From: Paracoccaceae bacterium
Lineage (GTDB): Bacteria > Pseudomonadota > Alphaproteobacteria > Rhodobacterales > Rhodobacteraceae
Assembly (NCBI GenBank): GCA_024742575.1
Contig: JANSYF010000009.1
Span: 1-64,000 of the forward strand
Direction of reading: 5' to 3'
DNA: 64,000 bases
Position numbers and translations under genes: made by a program. Shown here piece by piece: positions 43,710 to 52,414 of the stretch; position 1 is the first letter of the stretch, and every line of letters starts with the position of its first letter. The notes beneath the pieces are model-generated. The model was not told the origin of the DNA. It did not search any database and worked only from the letters and a program-made list of their open reading frames with translations.

Positions 43710-46700
43710 ATGAATATCGCAAAATCCTCGATCGATCGTCCGATCATTACGTGGCTGATCATGCTTGCTGCCCTGCTTGGGGGCATCTGGGGCTTCTTTT
43801 CGTTGGGTCGGTTGGAAGATCCGGCCTTTACCATCAAGACCGCCGTGGTGATTACCGAATATCCCGGTGCCAGTGCCGCACAGGTGGCACGCGAGGTTTC
43901 GGAACCGTTGGAATCCGAGATCCAGAAGATGTCCGAGGTCAAAGAAGTCCGGTCGGTGAACCAGCCCGGTCTGTCGCGCATCAGCGTGGACATGAAAGAC
44001 CAGTATGACGGCGAAGAACTACCCGAGATCTGGACCAAACTGCGCAACCGGGTGAATGCAGCGCGGCTGCCGTCTGGGACGGGGCAGCCCTATGTGAATG
44101 ACGGGTTCGGGGATGTGTTCGGCATCTACTATGCCGTGACCGCGCCGGGTTTTTCTGATGCTGAAGTTTACGAGTTGTCCACGTTCTTGCGGCGCGAACT
44201 GCTAACCGTTGACGGCGTTGCCGATGTCGCCCTGTCGGGTGTGCCGAACGAAGTGATTTATGTTGAACCGAAGCTTGTTCTAAGTAGCAACCTGAACATT
44301 CCGCCTTCCGCGATTCAGCAGGCTTTGGCGACAACCAATTCGGTTGTCGATGGCGGATCGATTCAAGACGTGGATGGGCGCACCTTGATTCAGGGGCCAG
44401 ACGGTTATGACACCGTGCAGGAGATTGCCGGTCTGACTGTTGGCGTCGGTGGTGAGGTGCTCAACCTCTTTGATTTTGCCGAGGTGCGCCGCGCCCGCGA
44501 GGACACGCCCGACCTTATCATTCGGCACAACGGTGTCGAAGCGTTCACGTTGGGGATCGCGGGAATTGGTTCAGAGAACATCGTCGATGTTGGCAAACGG
44601 GCCGATGCCAAACTGGCCGAACTGGCCCCGCAAATCCCGGTGGGTGTAGAATTGCAACCCATCTACCAGCAGCACGTCGTGGTGGAAGAGGCGTCCAATG
44701 CGTTTCTGATCAACCTTGCCATGTCGGTCAGTATCGTGGTTGTGGTGCTTGCGCTGTTCATGGGCTGGCGGGCTGCCGTTGTTGTCGGGGTGACGCTGCT
44801 TTTGACGGTGGTGGGCACGCTGTTCTTTATGGCGATTTTTTCCATCGAGATGGAGCGGATTTCCCTAGGCGCGCTGATCATCGCCATGGGGATGCTGGTG
44901 GACAACGCTATCGTTGTAGCCGAGGGCATGCAGATCGCGATGCGTCGTGGCAAAGATAGCCGGGCTGCCGCGGATGAAGCGGCCAGCAAGACGCAAATCC
45001 CTCTTTTGGGGGCGACGGTGATTGGGATCATGGCTTTTGCGGGCATCGGCCTTAGCCCGGATGCGACAGGGGAATTCCTGTTCTCGCTGTTTGCAGTGAT
45101 CGGGATTTCGCTGTTGCTGTCGTGGATTTTAGCACTGACGGCGACGCCTTTGCTTGGGCACTATTTCTTCAAGCGGGGCAGCGGCGAAGACGATGATGCC
45201 TATGGTGGGGTCTTGTTCCGCATGTATGGTGCCACGTTGCGCGGCGCGCTCAAGGCATGGTGGCTGGTGATCCTCGGACTGATCGGAATCACGGTTGTCT
45301 GCTTCATGCTGTTTGGCCAGATCAAGCAGCAGTTCTTCCCCGACAGCAACACGCCGCTGTTCTTTGTGCACTACAAGCTGGAGCAGCGGGCGTCGATCCA
45401 AGAGACCTCGCGCGATCTGATGGTGTTCGAGGACTGGCTGGCCAAACACAAAGACGTGGTGTCAGCCAGTGCCTTTGTCGGGCGCGGTGCGGATCGGTTC
45501 ATGCTGACCTATCAGGCCGAAGACCCAAACCCCAGCTATGGCCACATCATCGTGCGCACCAACAGCATCGAAGAAATCGCGCCGCTGATTTCGGAGCTTG
45601 AGGTGTTCGCCGCCAAAACCCTGCCGCAGGGCGAATTCCGCGCCAAACGGCTGGCCTTTGGCCCCGGTGGCGGCGACCCGATTCAGGTGCGGTTCTCTGG
45701 CCCGGATGCGGTGGTTCTGCGCGATCTCGCGGATGAGGCAATGGCGCGCTTTACGGCGGCGTCGGACAACATCGTCGCCCCACGTATCGACTGGCGTGAA
45801 CAAGAACTTGTGCTCAAGCCGGTTTACGCCACGGACCGCGCGCAGGAGGCAGGGATCACCCGCGATGACATCACGACCATCCTGCGCTTTGCGACTACGG
45901 GTATCGATGCCGGGGTGTACCGCGAGGGGGAGCGACAGATCCCCATCGTTCTGCGGGCTGGCCCCGAGGCGAGTCTCGCGCTGACTGATCACGTTGTCTA
46001 TTCGCAGAACGCGCAGACATCGGTGCCGCTGGAACAGGTGACTGACGGATTGAGGTTCGAAGCGCAGAACACGCTGCTGATGAGGCGGGACAGGTTGCTG
46101 ACGATCACCGTGGGCGCGGATATCGTCAAAGGGCTGACAGCTGCGCAGGTGCAGGCCGAGGTGACAAACACTATCGAGGCCATAGAGCTGCCGCCCGGTT
46201 ATAAAATGGAATGGGGCGGAGAACTGGAAAGCTCGTCCGACGCGCAGGCCAGCCTTGGACGGCAATTGCCGATGAGCCTGATTATCATGGTTGTGATCTC
46301 GGTCCTGCTGTTCAACGCACTTCGCCAACCGCTGATCATTTGGCTCTTGGTGCCGATGTCGGTGAACGGTGTCAGTCTGGCTTTGCTGGGCACCGGGTTT
46401 CCGTTCACATTTACCGCACTTCTGGGCCTTCTGTCGCTTTCGGGGATGCTGATCAAGAACGGGATCGTTCTGGTGGAAGAGATCGACATCGTACGGAGTG
46501 AAAAGCCTGATCAGGATTTGGCTGCGTCTATCGTAGAGGCCTCAACATCGCGTCTGCGCCCGGTTGTTCTGGCGGCGGCCACGACCATATTGGGGATGCT
46601 GCCCTTGATCTGGGACGCGTTTTTCCAGTCGATGGCAGTGACGATCATGGGCGGACTGGCTTTTGCATCGATCCTAACACTGGTGGCGGCACCTGTGTTC

Positions 46701-46751
46701 TATTACGCGTTTTTCAAGCGCGAGGCTGATCAAGCCCGCGTAGCGCCCTGA
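43710..46751 (+). CDS. RND-family efflux pump, inner-membrane subunit
   Basis: A 1013-residue AcrB/MdtB-like pump. The N-terminus N-I-A-K-S-S-I-D-R-P-I-I-T-W is typical, helix 4 contains M-L-V-D-N-A-I-V-V-A-E, and the two periplasmic halves are complete. The second proton-relay helix shows G-M-L-I-K-N-G-I-V-L-V-E. Length and the absence of a third gene suggest a two-gene efflux operon. Drug or metal specificity is not readable from sequence. Confidence 0.92.
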   Translation: MNIAKSSIDRPIITWLIMLAALLGGIWGFFSLGRLEDPAFTIKTAVVITEYPGASAAQVAREVSEPLESEIQKMSEVKEVRSVNQPGLSRISVDMKDQYDGEELPEIWTKLRNRVNAARLPSGTGQPYVNDGFGDVFGIYYAVTAPGFSDAEVYELSTFLRRELLTVDGVADVALSGVPNEVIYVEPKLVLSSNLNIPPSAIQQALATTNSVVDGGSIQDVDGRTLIQGPDGYDTVQEIAGLTVGVGGEVLNLFDFAEVRRAREDTPDLIIRHNGVEAFTLGIAGIGSENIVDVGKRADAKLAELAPQIPVGVELQPIYQQHVVVEEASNAFLINLAMSVSIVVVVLALFMGWRAAVVVGVTLLLTVVGTLFFMAIFSIEMERISLGALIIAMGMLVDNAIVVAEGMQIAMRRGKDSRAAADEAASKTQIPLLGATVIGIMAFAGIGLSPDATGEFLFSLFAVIGISLLLSWILALTATPLLGHYFFKRGSGEDDDAYGGVLFRMYGATLRGALKAWWLVILGLIGITVVCFMLFGQIKQQFFPDSNTPLFFVHYKLEQRASIQETSRDLMVFEDWLAKHKDVVSASAFVGRGADRFMLTYQAEDPNPSYGHIIVRTNSIEEIAPLISELEVFAAKTLPQGEFRAKRLAFGPGGGDPIQVRFSGPDAVVLRDLADEAMARFTAASDNIVAPRIDWREQELVLKPVYATDRAQEAGITRDDITTILRFATTGIDAGVYREGERQIPIVLRAGPEASLALTDHVVYSQNAQTSVPLEQVTDGLRFEAQNTLLMRRDRLLTITVGADIVKGLTAAQVQAEVTNTIEAIELPPGYKMEWGGELESSSDAQASLGRQLPMSLIIMVVISVLLFNALRQPLIIWLLVPMSVNGVSLALLGTGFPFTFTALLGLLSLSGMLIKNGIVLVEEIDIVRSEKPDQDLAASIVEASTSRLRPVVLAAATTILGMLPLIWDAFFQSMAVTIMGGLAFASILTLVAAPVFYYAFFKREADQARVAP

Positions 46752-46793
46752 CCGGGAGCGACGTCGGGATAGGTCAATTCGGTTTAGGAAAAA

Positions 46794-46869
46794 TGGTGCC
46801 CCCACACGGACTCGAACCGCGGACCTACTGATTACAAATCAGTTGCTCTACCAGCTGAGCTATAGGGGC
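46794..46869 (-). tRNA. tRNA-Thr (anticodon UGU)
   Basis: A complete 76-base cloverleaf on the minus strand including an encoded CCA: acceptor GCCCCTA paired with TGGGGGC (one G-U), D arm GCTCAGCTGGTAGAGC, anticodon stem-loop ACTGA-TTTGTAA-TCAGT with TGT anticodon, and T arm with GGTTCGAACC. It reads threonine ACA/ACG-type codons. Confidence 0.96.
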
Positions 46870-47014
46870 TCCGGAGGGGTGATTACTGAGTGTCGCGCGG
46901 CTGTGCAAGAGGCAATCTAGGGAAATTTTGAGATTTCCGCTTGTGTCCCAAACTTGGTTTTCATCCAGGCCAGCGGGCGTATACTGCGGCCAGACAGCGA
47001 GAAAACGAAAACTG

Positions 47015-47896
47015 ATGCAGGTTGTCCTACACGCAGGCCTTCACGTGACTGACAGCGACAGGCTGTTCAGGACGCTTTTGCGTAACCGTGAGGCATTTCG
47101 CGGTGACGGGATCGCGATTCCCGGTCCCGGAAAATATCGGCAGCTGATTTCGGAAATGCTGAACGCGCTGGGGGATTCTGCACCGGCGCCTGCTGCGCGG
47201 GACATTTTGCTGGACAGTATTATTGATGAGGATACCGTTCACGTAGACAGGCTGATCCTGTCACACGAACATCTGTTTTCTGTGCCGAAAATCGCGTTTC
47301 AGGGTGGGTCGGTCTATCGCAAAGCGGAACAGCGGCTACGTGCTCTGGCGGACGTCTTCAGAAATGACTCGTTTGAGGTTTTCATAGGACTACGCAATCC
47401 TGCGACGTTTCTGCCCGCATTGCTTAAAGCAACCCCGCTGACAGACATCGCGCACCTGTTGCACGGGTTGGATCCGATGCAAATCCGCTGGTCCGATTTG
47501 ATCGCACGGATCAAGGTCGCGGTCCCAAACGTGCCAGTGACGGTGTGGTGTGACGAAGACAGCCCTTTGATTTGGGGAGAATTGATCCGCGAATTTTCCG
47601 GGGTGGAACCGACCTATCCAATCATCGGGGCTTATTCGCGGATGGCCGATATCACCTCACAAGAGGGTATGACCCGCTTTCGCGCCTATCTGGCGGAAAA
47701 GCCAGACTTAAATCAGGCGCAAATTCGGCGCGTGATGGTGGCGTTCCTCGATAAGTACGCGGATGCTTCAAAGGTCGAGCATGAATTCGATCTACCGGAC
47801 TGGGATGCACATCTTATTCAGGACCTGACCGAGCAATACGAAGAAGACCTGTTCGATCTTGGGCGTATGCCAGGCGTGACACTGATTGCGCCCTAG
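47015..47896 (+). CDS. Unknown protein near tRNA-Thr, about 293 residues
   Basis: From ATG 47015 (an in-frame start at 46928 overlaps the tRNA upstream area and lacks a ribosome site) the product starts M-Q-V-V-L-H-A-G-L-H-V-T-D-S-D and ends with an acidic helix E-Q-Y-E-E-D-L-F-D-L. A W-C-D-E-D motif and L-I-L-S-H-E-H-L-F stand out. The opening G-x-x-x-T-D-S/T plus S-H-E recalls sulfotransferase-like folds seen in marine alphaproteobacteria, but no diagnostic PAPS motif is clear. No membrane segment. I do not recognise the family. Confidence 0.75.
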   Translation: MQVVLHAGLHVTDSDRLFRTLLRNREAFRGDGIAIPGPGKYRQLISEMLNALGDSAPAPAARDILLDSIIDEDTVHVDRLILSHEHLFSVPKIAFQGGSVYRKAEQRLRALADVFRNDSFEVFIGLRNPATFLPALLKATPLTDIAHLLHGLDPMQIRWSDLIARIKVAVPNVPVTVWCDEDSPLIWGELIREFSGVEPTYPIIGAYSRMADITSQEGMTRFRAYLAEKPDLNQAQIRRVMVAFLDKYADASKVEHEFDLPDWDAHLIQDLTEQYEEDLFDLGRMPGVTLIAP

Positions 47897-48055
47897 CCGT
47901 CTTCTTGCTGACCGCAGCCACTTCTCGCCTATTGAGGGGGAAACGTTGCCCGAACTCCTGCGATCCAGTAGACTGCGCATAGGTCCAATTTTGGGACCGT
48001 TTACTTTTCTGATTTTGCCCTGTCCAAATTGATTTCATGCAGATTGGATCACATC

Positions 48056-48631
48056 ATGCAATTCGACACGATCAAGCTCGCGACTGTCTTGGATGAGTTG
48101 CTGGGATCAAACATCCGGTACGAAATGAACGGACTTGTCGGAAAGGCCCGACCGTTGACACAAAGCGTGTCCCAGCTTTCGCAACTCGATTGCTCGGGTT
48201 TTGTGGAATACGTGATTTATCACGGCACGACTGACAACGTGAATCTGCCATCGGGCAGTGTGACCCAGCGAACAAGAATTAGCCGCGACGCGTCTCACAT
48301 TCCTGCGGATTACCTCAAGCATGCAGAATTGCGGGACGATATTGTGCGGATTGGGTTTCGGCGAACCATTTCCCGGCTCAACGAAGATGGCGAGAGGGAA
48401 AAAACCCAAGTTGGCCATGTCTGGCTGGTGATCAACGGCAAGACTTATGAAAGCACGTCCAAAGGAGGACGGGACAAAGGGCCCAAATCCTTGACCTGGG
48501 ACGTGCGCAAGCCCGATGCGGACTATTTTTTCAAACTCGGAGATGCTCCGGGATTTGGATTGGTGAAACTTGGTTTGTCTGCGTCACACCGTTTACAGGC
48601 CGCATCGGATCGGTTTCAGGCGCTTTTCTGA
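48056..48631 (+). CDS. NlpC/P60-like cysteine peptidase domain protein
   Basis: A 191-residue protein starting M-Q-F-D-T-I-K-L-A-T (an upstream in-frame start at 48029 is less likely). The NlpC/P60 catalytic Cys is C46 in L-D-C-S-G-F-V-E-Y, and the His is H121 in V-G-H-V-W-L-V-I-N-G, followed by K-T-Y-E-S-T. There is no signal peptide, unusual for a wall hydrolase, so it may act on intracellular amides or be a toxin-like effector. The final third (G-L-S-A-S-H-R-L-Q) is unassigned. A GGTCC-N7-GGACC stem at 47982-47998 lies upstream. Confidence 0.6.
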   Translation: MQFDTIKLATVLDELLGSNIRYEMNGLVGKARPLTQSVSQLSQLDCSGFVEYVIYHGTTDNVNLPSGSVTQRTRISRDASHIPADYLKHAELRDDIVRIGFRRTISRLNEDGEREKTQVGHVWLVINGKTYESTSKGGRDKGPKSLTWDVRKPDADYFFKLGDAPGFGLVKLGLSASHRLQAASDRFQALF

Positions 48632-48639
48632 GATCGGGC

Positions 48640-48900
48640 TTAGCCCATACCCAATGCTTCTTTGTACATGTCGAGAACAGCTTCTTCTTCGGCGATATCG
48701 TCGGGCTCTCGTTTGCGCAGCGCTATGACCTTACGCATCACTTTGGTGTCGTAGCCGCGTGCCTTGGCCTCGGCCATGACCTCTTTCTGTTGGTCGGCGA
48801 TGTCTTTCTTTTCCGCGTCCAGCCGTTCGATCCGTTCGATGAACTGACGCAGCTCATCAGCGGTGACGCGGTAGTTGGCTTCGATTGCGCTGTCGTCCAT
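48640..48900 (-). CDS. gapR: GapR-like nucleoid protein (DUF2312)
   Basis: An 86-residue coiled-coil protein: L-R-Q-F-I-E-R-I-E-R-L-D-A-E-K-K-D-I and G-Y-D-T-K-V-M-R-K-V-I-A-L-R-K match GapR/DUF2312, a chromosome-binding protein of alphaproteobacteria that clamps overtwisted DNA ahead of replication and transcription. I start at ATG 48900 (GGGAG upstream); a GTG one codon earlier is possible. Length matches the family. Confidence 0.88.
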   Translation of the reverse strand: MDDSAIEANYRVTADELRQFIERIERLDAEKKDIADQQKEVMAEAKARGYDTKVMRKVIALRKREPDDIAEEEAVLDMYKEALGMG

Positions 48901-49024
48901 CACAAGGCTCCCTTTTCGGTTTGACTGGGTTCGTAGCGATGGTCGCGCGGGCCTTCAAGGGCTTGTCAGCGGACGGTCGATGAATTACCGCCCCCATGGG
49001 CAAAGACCATCGCAGGAGCATATC

Positions 49025-49240
49025 ATGGACATTCTGATCTGGTCAGGCGCGGCGCTGTCCTTCGCGGGCTTGTGCGGTCTGGTGTATTGCATCCTGCGGG
49101 TCAATAAAGCGCGCAAAGCCGGCATGAGCGACGAAGCGTTGCGCGACGAGGTCAAGCGGGTGATGCCAATCAACCTCGGATCGCTGTTCGTTTCTGTGCT
49201 GGGTCTGATGCTGGTGATCGTGGGCATCTTCCTCGGTTGA
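49025..49240 (+). CDS. Small two-helix membrane protein
   Basis: A 71-residue protein with two hydrophobic helices (I-W-S-G-A-A-L-S-F-A-G-L-C-G-L-V-Y-C-I and L-F-V-S-V-L-G-L-M-L-V-I-V-G-I-F-L) separated by a basic/acidic loop. ATG 49025 has GCAGGAG upstream; longer frame starting 48875 is rejected. Unknown function, often seen in Rhodobacteraceae as hypothetical. Convergent with the following gene, 4 bases apart. Confidence 0.7.
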   Translation: MDILIWSGAALSFAGLCGLVYCILRVNKARKAGMSDEALRDEVKRVMPINLGSLFVSVLGLMLVIVGIFLG

Positions 49241-49244
49241 TTGT

Positions 49245-51218
49245 CTATAGGTCGTCGAAACTGCGCCCGTATTTGACCAGCTCGGCAAAGACCGGATCGG
49301 GTGTCCAGAAATCCCGGTCGGGGTGATCCAGCATTTCCATCGCGCGGGTGGTTTTCAGTAGGCCGTCAGTACCAACCGCGTGCATCACGCCGCCGCGCCA
49401 GTTCGGCACGAGTTGGGAAAAAACCGACAGCACATCAATTTCTGCACTGCGCGGCACAACAGTATCGCGCAAGGCCTTGGCCCCTGCATTGGCCATCGCA
49501 CCGATCACCAACCGACGAATCTGGTCGGCGGGCATGTTCGACTGGGGTGCGCGTCGTTCGTTGATTTTGTGCTGCACTTCGGCATCCCGCGTGGGGCCGT
49601 CGGTGCCATGATGGTAAAAGCCACGGCCGGTGGCGCGCCCTTGACGTCCGAGTTGCAGCAAAAACCCGGACCAGTTCTGCCCACCCTCGGCGCGGGGATG
49701 GCGGCTGACCACGTCAAGGCCGGTTCGGTCGGCCAGATCATAGGGGGGATGAACCATGCCCCAATCGCGCAGGGCGGCGTCGATGGTGAAGGGGGACTGC
49801 CCCAAATCCACCAATGAATCCGCCGCACGCCAAAGCGCTTGCAGCAATCGGTCGTGAATGCCGGTCCCGGTGCTGGTTTGCACGATGGCCAGCTTGTTCA
49901 TGCGCCGCGCCAGAGCAAGCCCAAGGCGGCGGTGATCTTCGGTCGCTTCGGGGCCAAGGATCACTTCGACCAAACGGGCGGTCGAGACAGGGTGCATGAA
50001 TTGCAGCGACAAGCGCGCATCCACGCCCGGCAGGCAATGTGCGATCACTGTGCCCGCCGGAACCGGAGCGCCTCGTTGACCGCGAGTAGCCCTAAGGACG
50101 ATCTGGGCATCCTGCAACACGTCTTGTGCACCGCCAGATTGCAATGCATCAAGGCTGTGCTGCATCCGGTCGGCGGTCACCCGCCCATTATTCACCGACT
50201 GTTGAAGCGCGTTTCGAACATGGCTCACTGCATCGCGTTGCTGGGTGGGATCTTTGATGAACCACCGCACACTCAGCCCGACATCTAACGCAGCAATTAC
50301 GATCTGACTGGCAAGCGCGCTGCCGCCAAGAACACCAATTGTTGAGATATCTGGAAGGTCGTTTCTGCGGACCTGTGCGACGACCTTTTGTTCGGCGTGG
50401 AATAGGTGTGACAGGGCCTTGGATTGCTCTGTATCGGCGCAGTCTTCGGCGGCCGCCTCTTCAAAGGCCAACCCGGTGTCAATTGGCAATACCATTGCGG
50501 CTTCGACCGAAGCGAGGATTTTCTTGGGGGCTATTTCCGGGGATGCAGTTATCTCGGCGCGCGTGCGTGCGATGGCCGCCTGATAGGCGGTGGTGTTGGC
50601 AAAGCCAGTACGCACATTGGCCGTGGGTCTGGGGCCCATAGTTTTGGTGCGAAGTTCTTCGACGAAGTGTTGGATTGCTTCATCGACGGTTTCATCGAAC
50701 AGCATATCTGCGAGTGGGGCGTACTTGTCTTCGGATACGGGCAAAAGCGCGCCGCCAATTAACAGGTCCAGCGTGGCCTCAGCCCCGATCAGCCGGGGCA
50801 GGCGTTGCGTGGCACCCGCATTGGGCACAAGCCCTAGACGCGCGTTGGGAAAGCCGATCCGGGTCTGGCGATGCACCAGCCGGTAATGTGCGGCAAGCGC
50901 CAGTTCGACTCCGCTGCCCACCACCGCGCCGGTCAGCACTGCGATCACAGGTTTCGGGCACAGTTCGATCTGGCGGCACAGCTTGGGCAATAGGTTGTTT
51001 CGGTCGTCGCCCCCGCCCTGTGGGGTGGCGATGCCTGACGGAAAGACAGCGCCCTTGCTGCGCAGAACGATGATATTGGTTTCTGAGTCATCGATCAGGC
51101 GTTCAACCGCATCTCCTACAGCCGTAAGCATCGCAGAGTTCAGGCGTGCAGACGGTCCGGCTGTCACCGCAATCTGCGCGACACCATCCTTGACGGTGAT
51201 CTCGGTCTCAGTGCCCAT
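49245..51218 (-). CDS. FadJ-like bifunctional beta-oxidation homologue with degenerate active sites
   Basis: A 657-residue protein of the enoyl-CoA hydratase plus 3-hydroxyacyl-CoA dehydrogenase architecture. Hydratase half (1-190): the first catalytic Glu is kept (E105 in G-S-G-V-E-L-A-L-A), but the second is Asn (N125 in F-P-N-A-R-L-G). Dehydrogenase half: the Rossmann loop reads G-V-L-G-G-S-A-L-A-S rather than G-x-G-x-M-G, catalytic His is replaced by Gln (Q406 in L-Q-F-M-H-P-V), while Glu418 remains (R-L-V-E-V), and the Asn of the N-R motif is D456. Family members do steps 2-3 of fatty acid oxidation; here catalysis is doubtful. Transcribed after the GAPDH-like gene. A real fadB/fadJ presumably lies elsewhere. 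Confidence 0.85.
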   Translation of the reverse strand: MGTETEITVKDGVAQIAVTAGPSARLNSAMLTAVGDAVERLIDDSETNIIVLRSKGAVFPSGIATPQGGGDDRNNLLPKLCRQIELCPKPVIAVLTGAVVGSGVELALAAHYRLVHRQTRIGFPNARLGLVPNAGATQRLPRLIGAEATLDLLIGGALLPVSEDKYAPLADMLFDETVDEAIQHFVEELRTKTMGPRPTANVRTGFANTTAYQAAIARTRAEITASPEIAPKKILASVEAAMVLPIDTGLAFEEAAAEDCADTEQSKALSHLFHAEQKVVAQVRRNDLPDISTIGVLGGSALASQIVIAALDVGLSVRWFIKDPTQQRDAVSHVRNALQQSVNNGRVTADRMQHSLDALQSGGAQDVLQDAQIVLRATRGQRGAPVPAGTVIAHCLPGVDARLSLQFMHPVSTARLVEVILGPEATEDHRRLGLALARRMNKLAIVQTSTGTGIHDRLLQALWRAADSLVDLGQSPFTIDAALRDWGMVHPPYDLADRTGLDVVSRHPRAEGGQNWSGFLLQLGRQGRATGRGFYHHGTDGPTRDAEVQHKINERRAPQSNMPADQIRRLVIGAMANAGAKALRDTVVPRSAEIDVLSVFSQLVPNWRGGVMHAVGTDGLLKTTRAMEMLDHPDRDFWTPDPVFAELVKYGRSFDDL

Positions 51219-51307
51219 CTGCTGCTCCGATGGCCTCGGGTCGGCTGTTAGCCTGTTCTTTGCAGTGTATTAGAGGCCAAACGGGGCGTTCTGGCAAGAA
51301 TTCCGCG

Positions 51308-52294
51308 TTATTTGCTGCGTTGGTGCATCATTCGCGCGACATCCAGCATTCGGGCAGAGAAACCCCATTCATTGTCGTACCAGCCGAAAATGCGAATTTG
51401 ATCGCCCGTTTCCATGGTCTCATTCGGCGCAATCACCAGCGACTCCGTTCGCGCGCGCAGGTCGACCGAGACACAAGCGTCTTCGACCAGACCGATCACC
51501 GGGTTCGTCTCGGCCAGTTCGCGCAGTGCGTTGGCCGGGTCTTTCGGTGGGTTGCTCAGGCGCACGACCAGATCTACCGCCGACACGCTTATTGTGGGCA
51601 CACGCACCGCCGCGCCAGTGACGCGCCCGGCTAGATCGGGAAGAACACGGTCAATCAACTTGGCAGCACTTGTGGTGGTGGGCACCATGCTTACGGCACC
51701 CGCGCGGTTGCGGGCCAAATCCGGGCCGCGCGGCGCGTCCACCATGGGTTGGCTGCCGGTATAGCAATGGATTGTGGTCATATGGCCTTGGATCAGGCCA
51801 TAGCGCGTGTCGAGATCACGCAGCAATGGGGCCAGCGCATTGGTGGTGCAGGACGCGTTCGAAACGATGCGATGATTGTCGATCCGGTCGTCATTGGCGC
51901 CCTTCACAATCGTGATGTCGGCAATGTCGGACGGTCCAGAGATCAAAACCGCCTGCGCGCCAGCGGTCAACGCCGCCTCGGCAGTGGCGCGGTCCTTGGT
52001 GGCACCGGTGCAGTCAAGCAGCAGATCAACGCCCTGCAAAGGCAAATCCGCCATCTTGACCCCGGTAAGCAATGGGATCGACCGACCACCAGCGTGCAAC
52101 GCCCCATCTTCCAAAGTCACACCGCCGGGCAGGGGGCCGAAGACGCTGTCATACTTGAAAAGATATGCGCACGTGTCTGGCTGCGCGAGGTCATTGACCG
52201 CCACAACCTCGATATCCTTATGGATCGGACTGGTCAGGATTTGGCGCAGGATGACCCGGCCAATCCGGCCAAAGCCGTGGATGACAATGCGCAT
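51308..52294 (-). CDS. Glyceraldehyde-3-phosphate dehydrogenase-like enzyme
   Basis: A 328-residue NAD-type dehydrogenase with N-terminal I-H-G-F-G-R-I-G-R, the nucleophile Cys in S-N-A-S-C-T-T-N-A-L-A-P, and partner His in T-T-I-H-C-Y-T-G-S-Q. The C-terminal W-Y-D-N-E-W-G-F-S is typical. The catalytic-loop A in T-T-N-A-L-A and the C-Y-T-G-S-Q-P-M variant separate it from housekeeping Gap, so it may be a second GAPDH or an erythrose-4-phosphate-type enzyme. It diverges from an IclR gene and is 89 bases upstream of the FadJ-like gene on the same strand. Confidence 0.88.
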   Translation of the reverse strand: MRIVIHGFGRIGRVILRQILTSPIHKDIEVVAVNDLAQPDTCAYLFKYDSVFGPLPGGVTLEDGALHAGGRSIPLLTGVKMADLPLQGVDLLLDCTGATKDRATAEAALTAGAQAVLISGPSDIADITIVKGANDDRIDNHRIVSNASCTTNALAPLLRDLDTRYGLIQGHMTTIHCYTGSQPMVDAPRGPDLARNRAGAVSMVPTTTSAAKLIDRVLPDLAGRVTGAAVRVPTISVSAVDLVVRLSNPPKDPANALRELAETNPVIGLVEDACVSVDLRARTESLVIAPNETMETGDQIRIFGWYDNEWGFSARMLDVARMMHQRSK

Positions 52295-52355
52295 GTAACT
52301 GTCCCTTATCTGTTGCCGCAGAACCTGTGCGTTAACGCTTGCATTTCAACTCTGA

Positions 52356-52376
52356 TTTTTTCACATTGTAAAAATG
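52356..52376. promoter_or_regulatory. AT-rich dyad between GAPDH-like gene and iclR
   Basis: TTTTTTCAC-ATT-GTAAAAATG forms an imperfect dyad (52356-52376) in the 120-base divergent spacer. IclR-family regulators bind AT-rich dyads next to their own gene, so it is a candidate operator for self-control and control of the GAPDH-like gene. Confidence 0.35.
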
Positions 52377-52414
52377 TTTTTTGTATCGAGACAATTCAAA
52401 GCGCAGAGGCAGCC

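Noticed and set aside
46752-47014. Possible attachment site or genomic-island boundary at tRNA-Thr
   Set aside because: No integrase gene, no repeat of the tRNA 3' end was seen, and the neighbouring genes show no obvious composition change.
51749-52414. Extension of the IclR gene far upstream
   Set aside because: It overlaps the divergent GAPDH-like gene and its promoter; the conserved IclR N-terminus begins at 52415.
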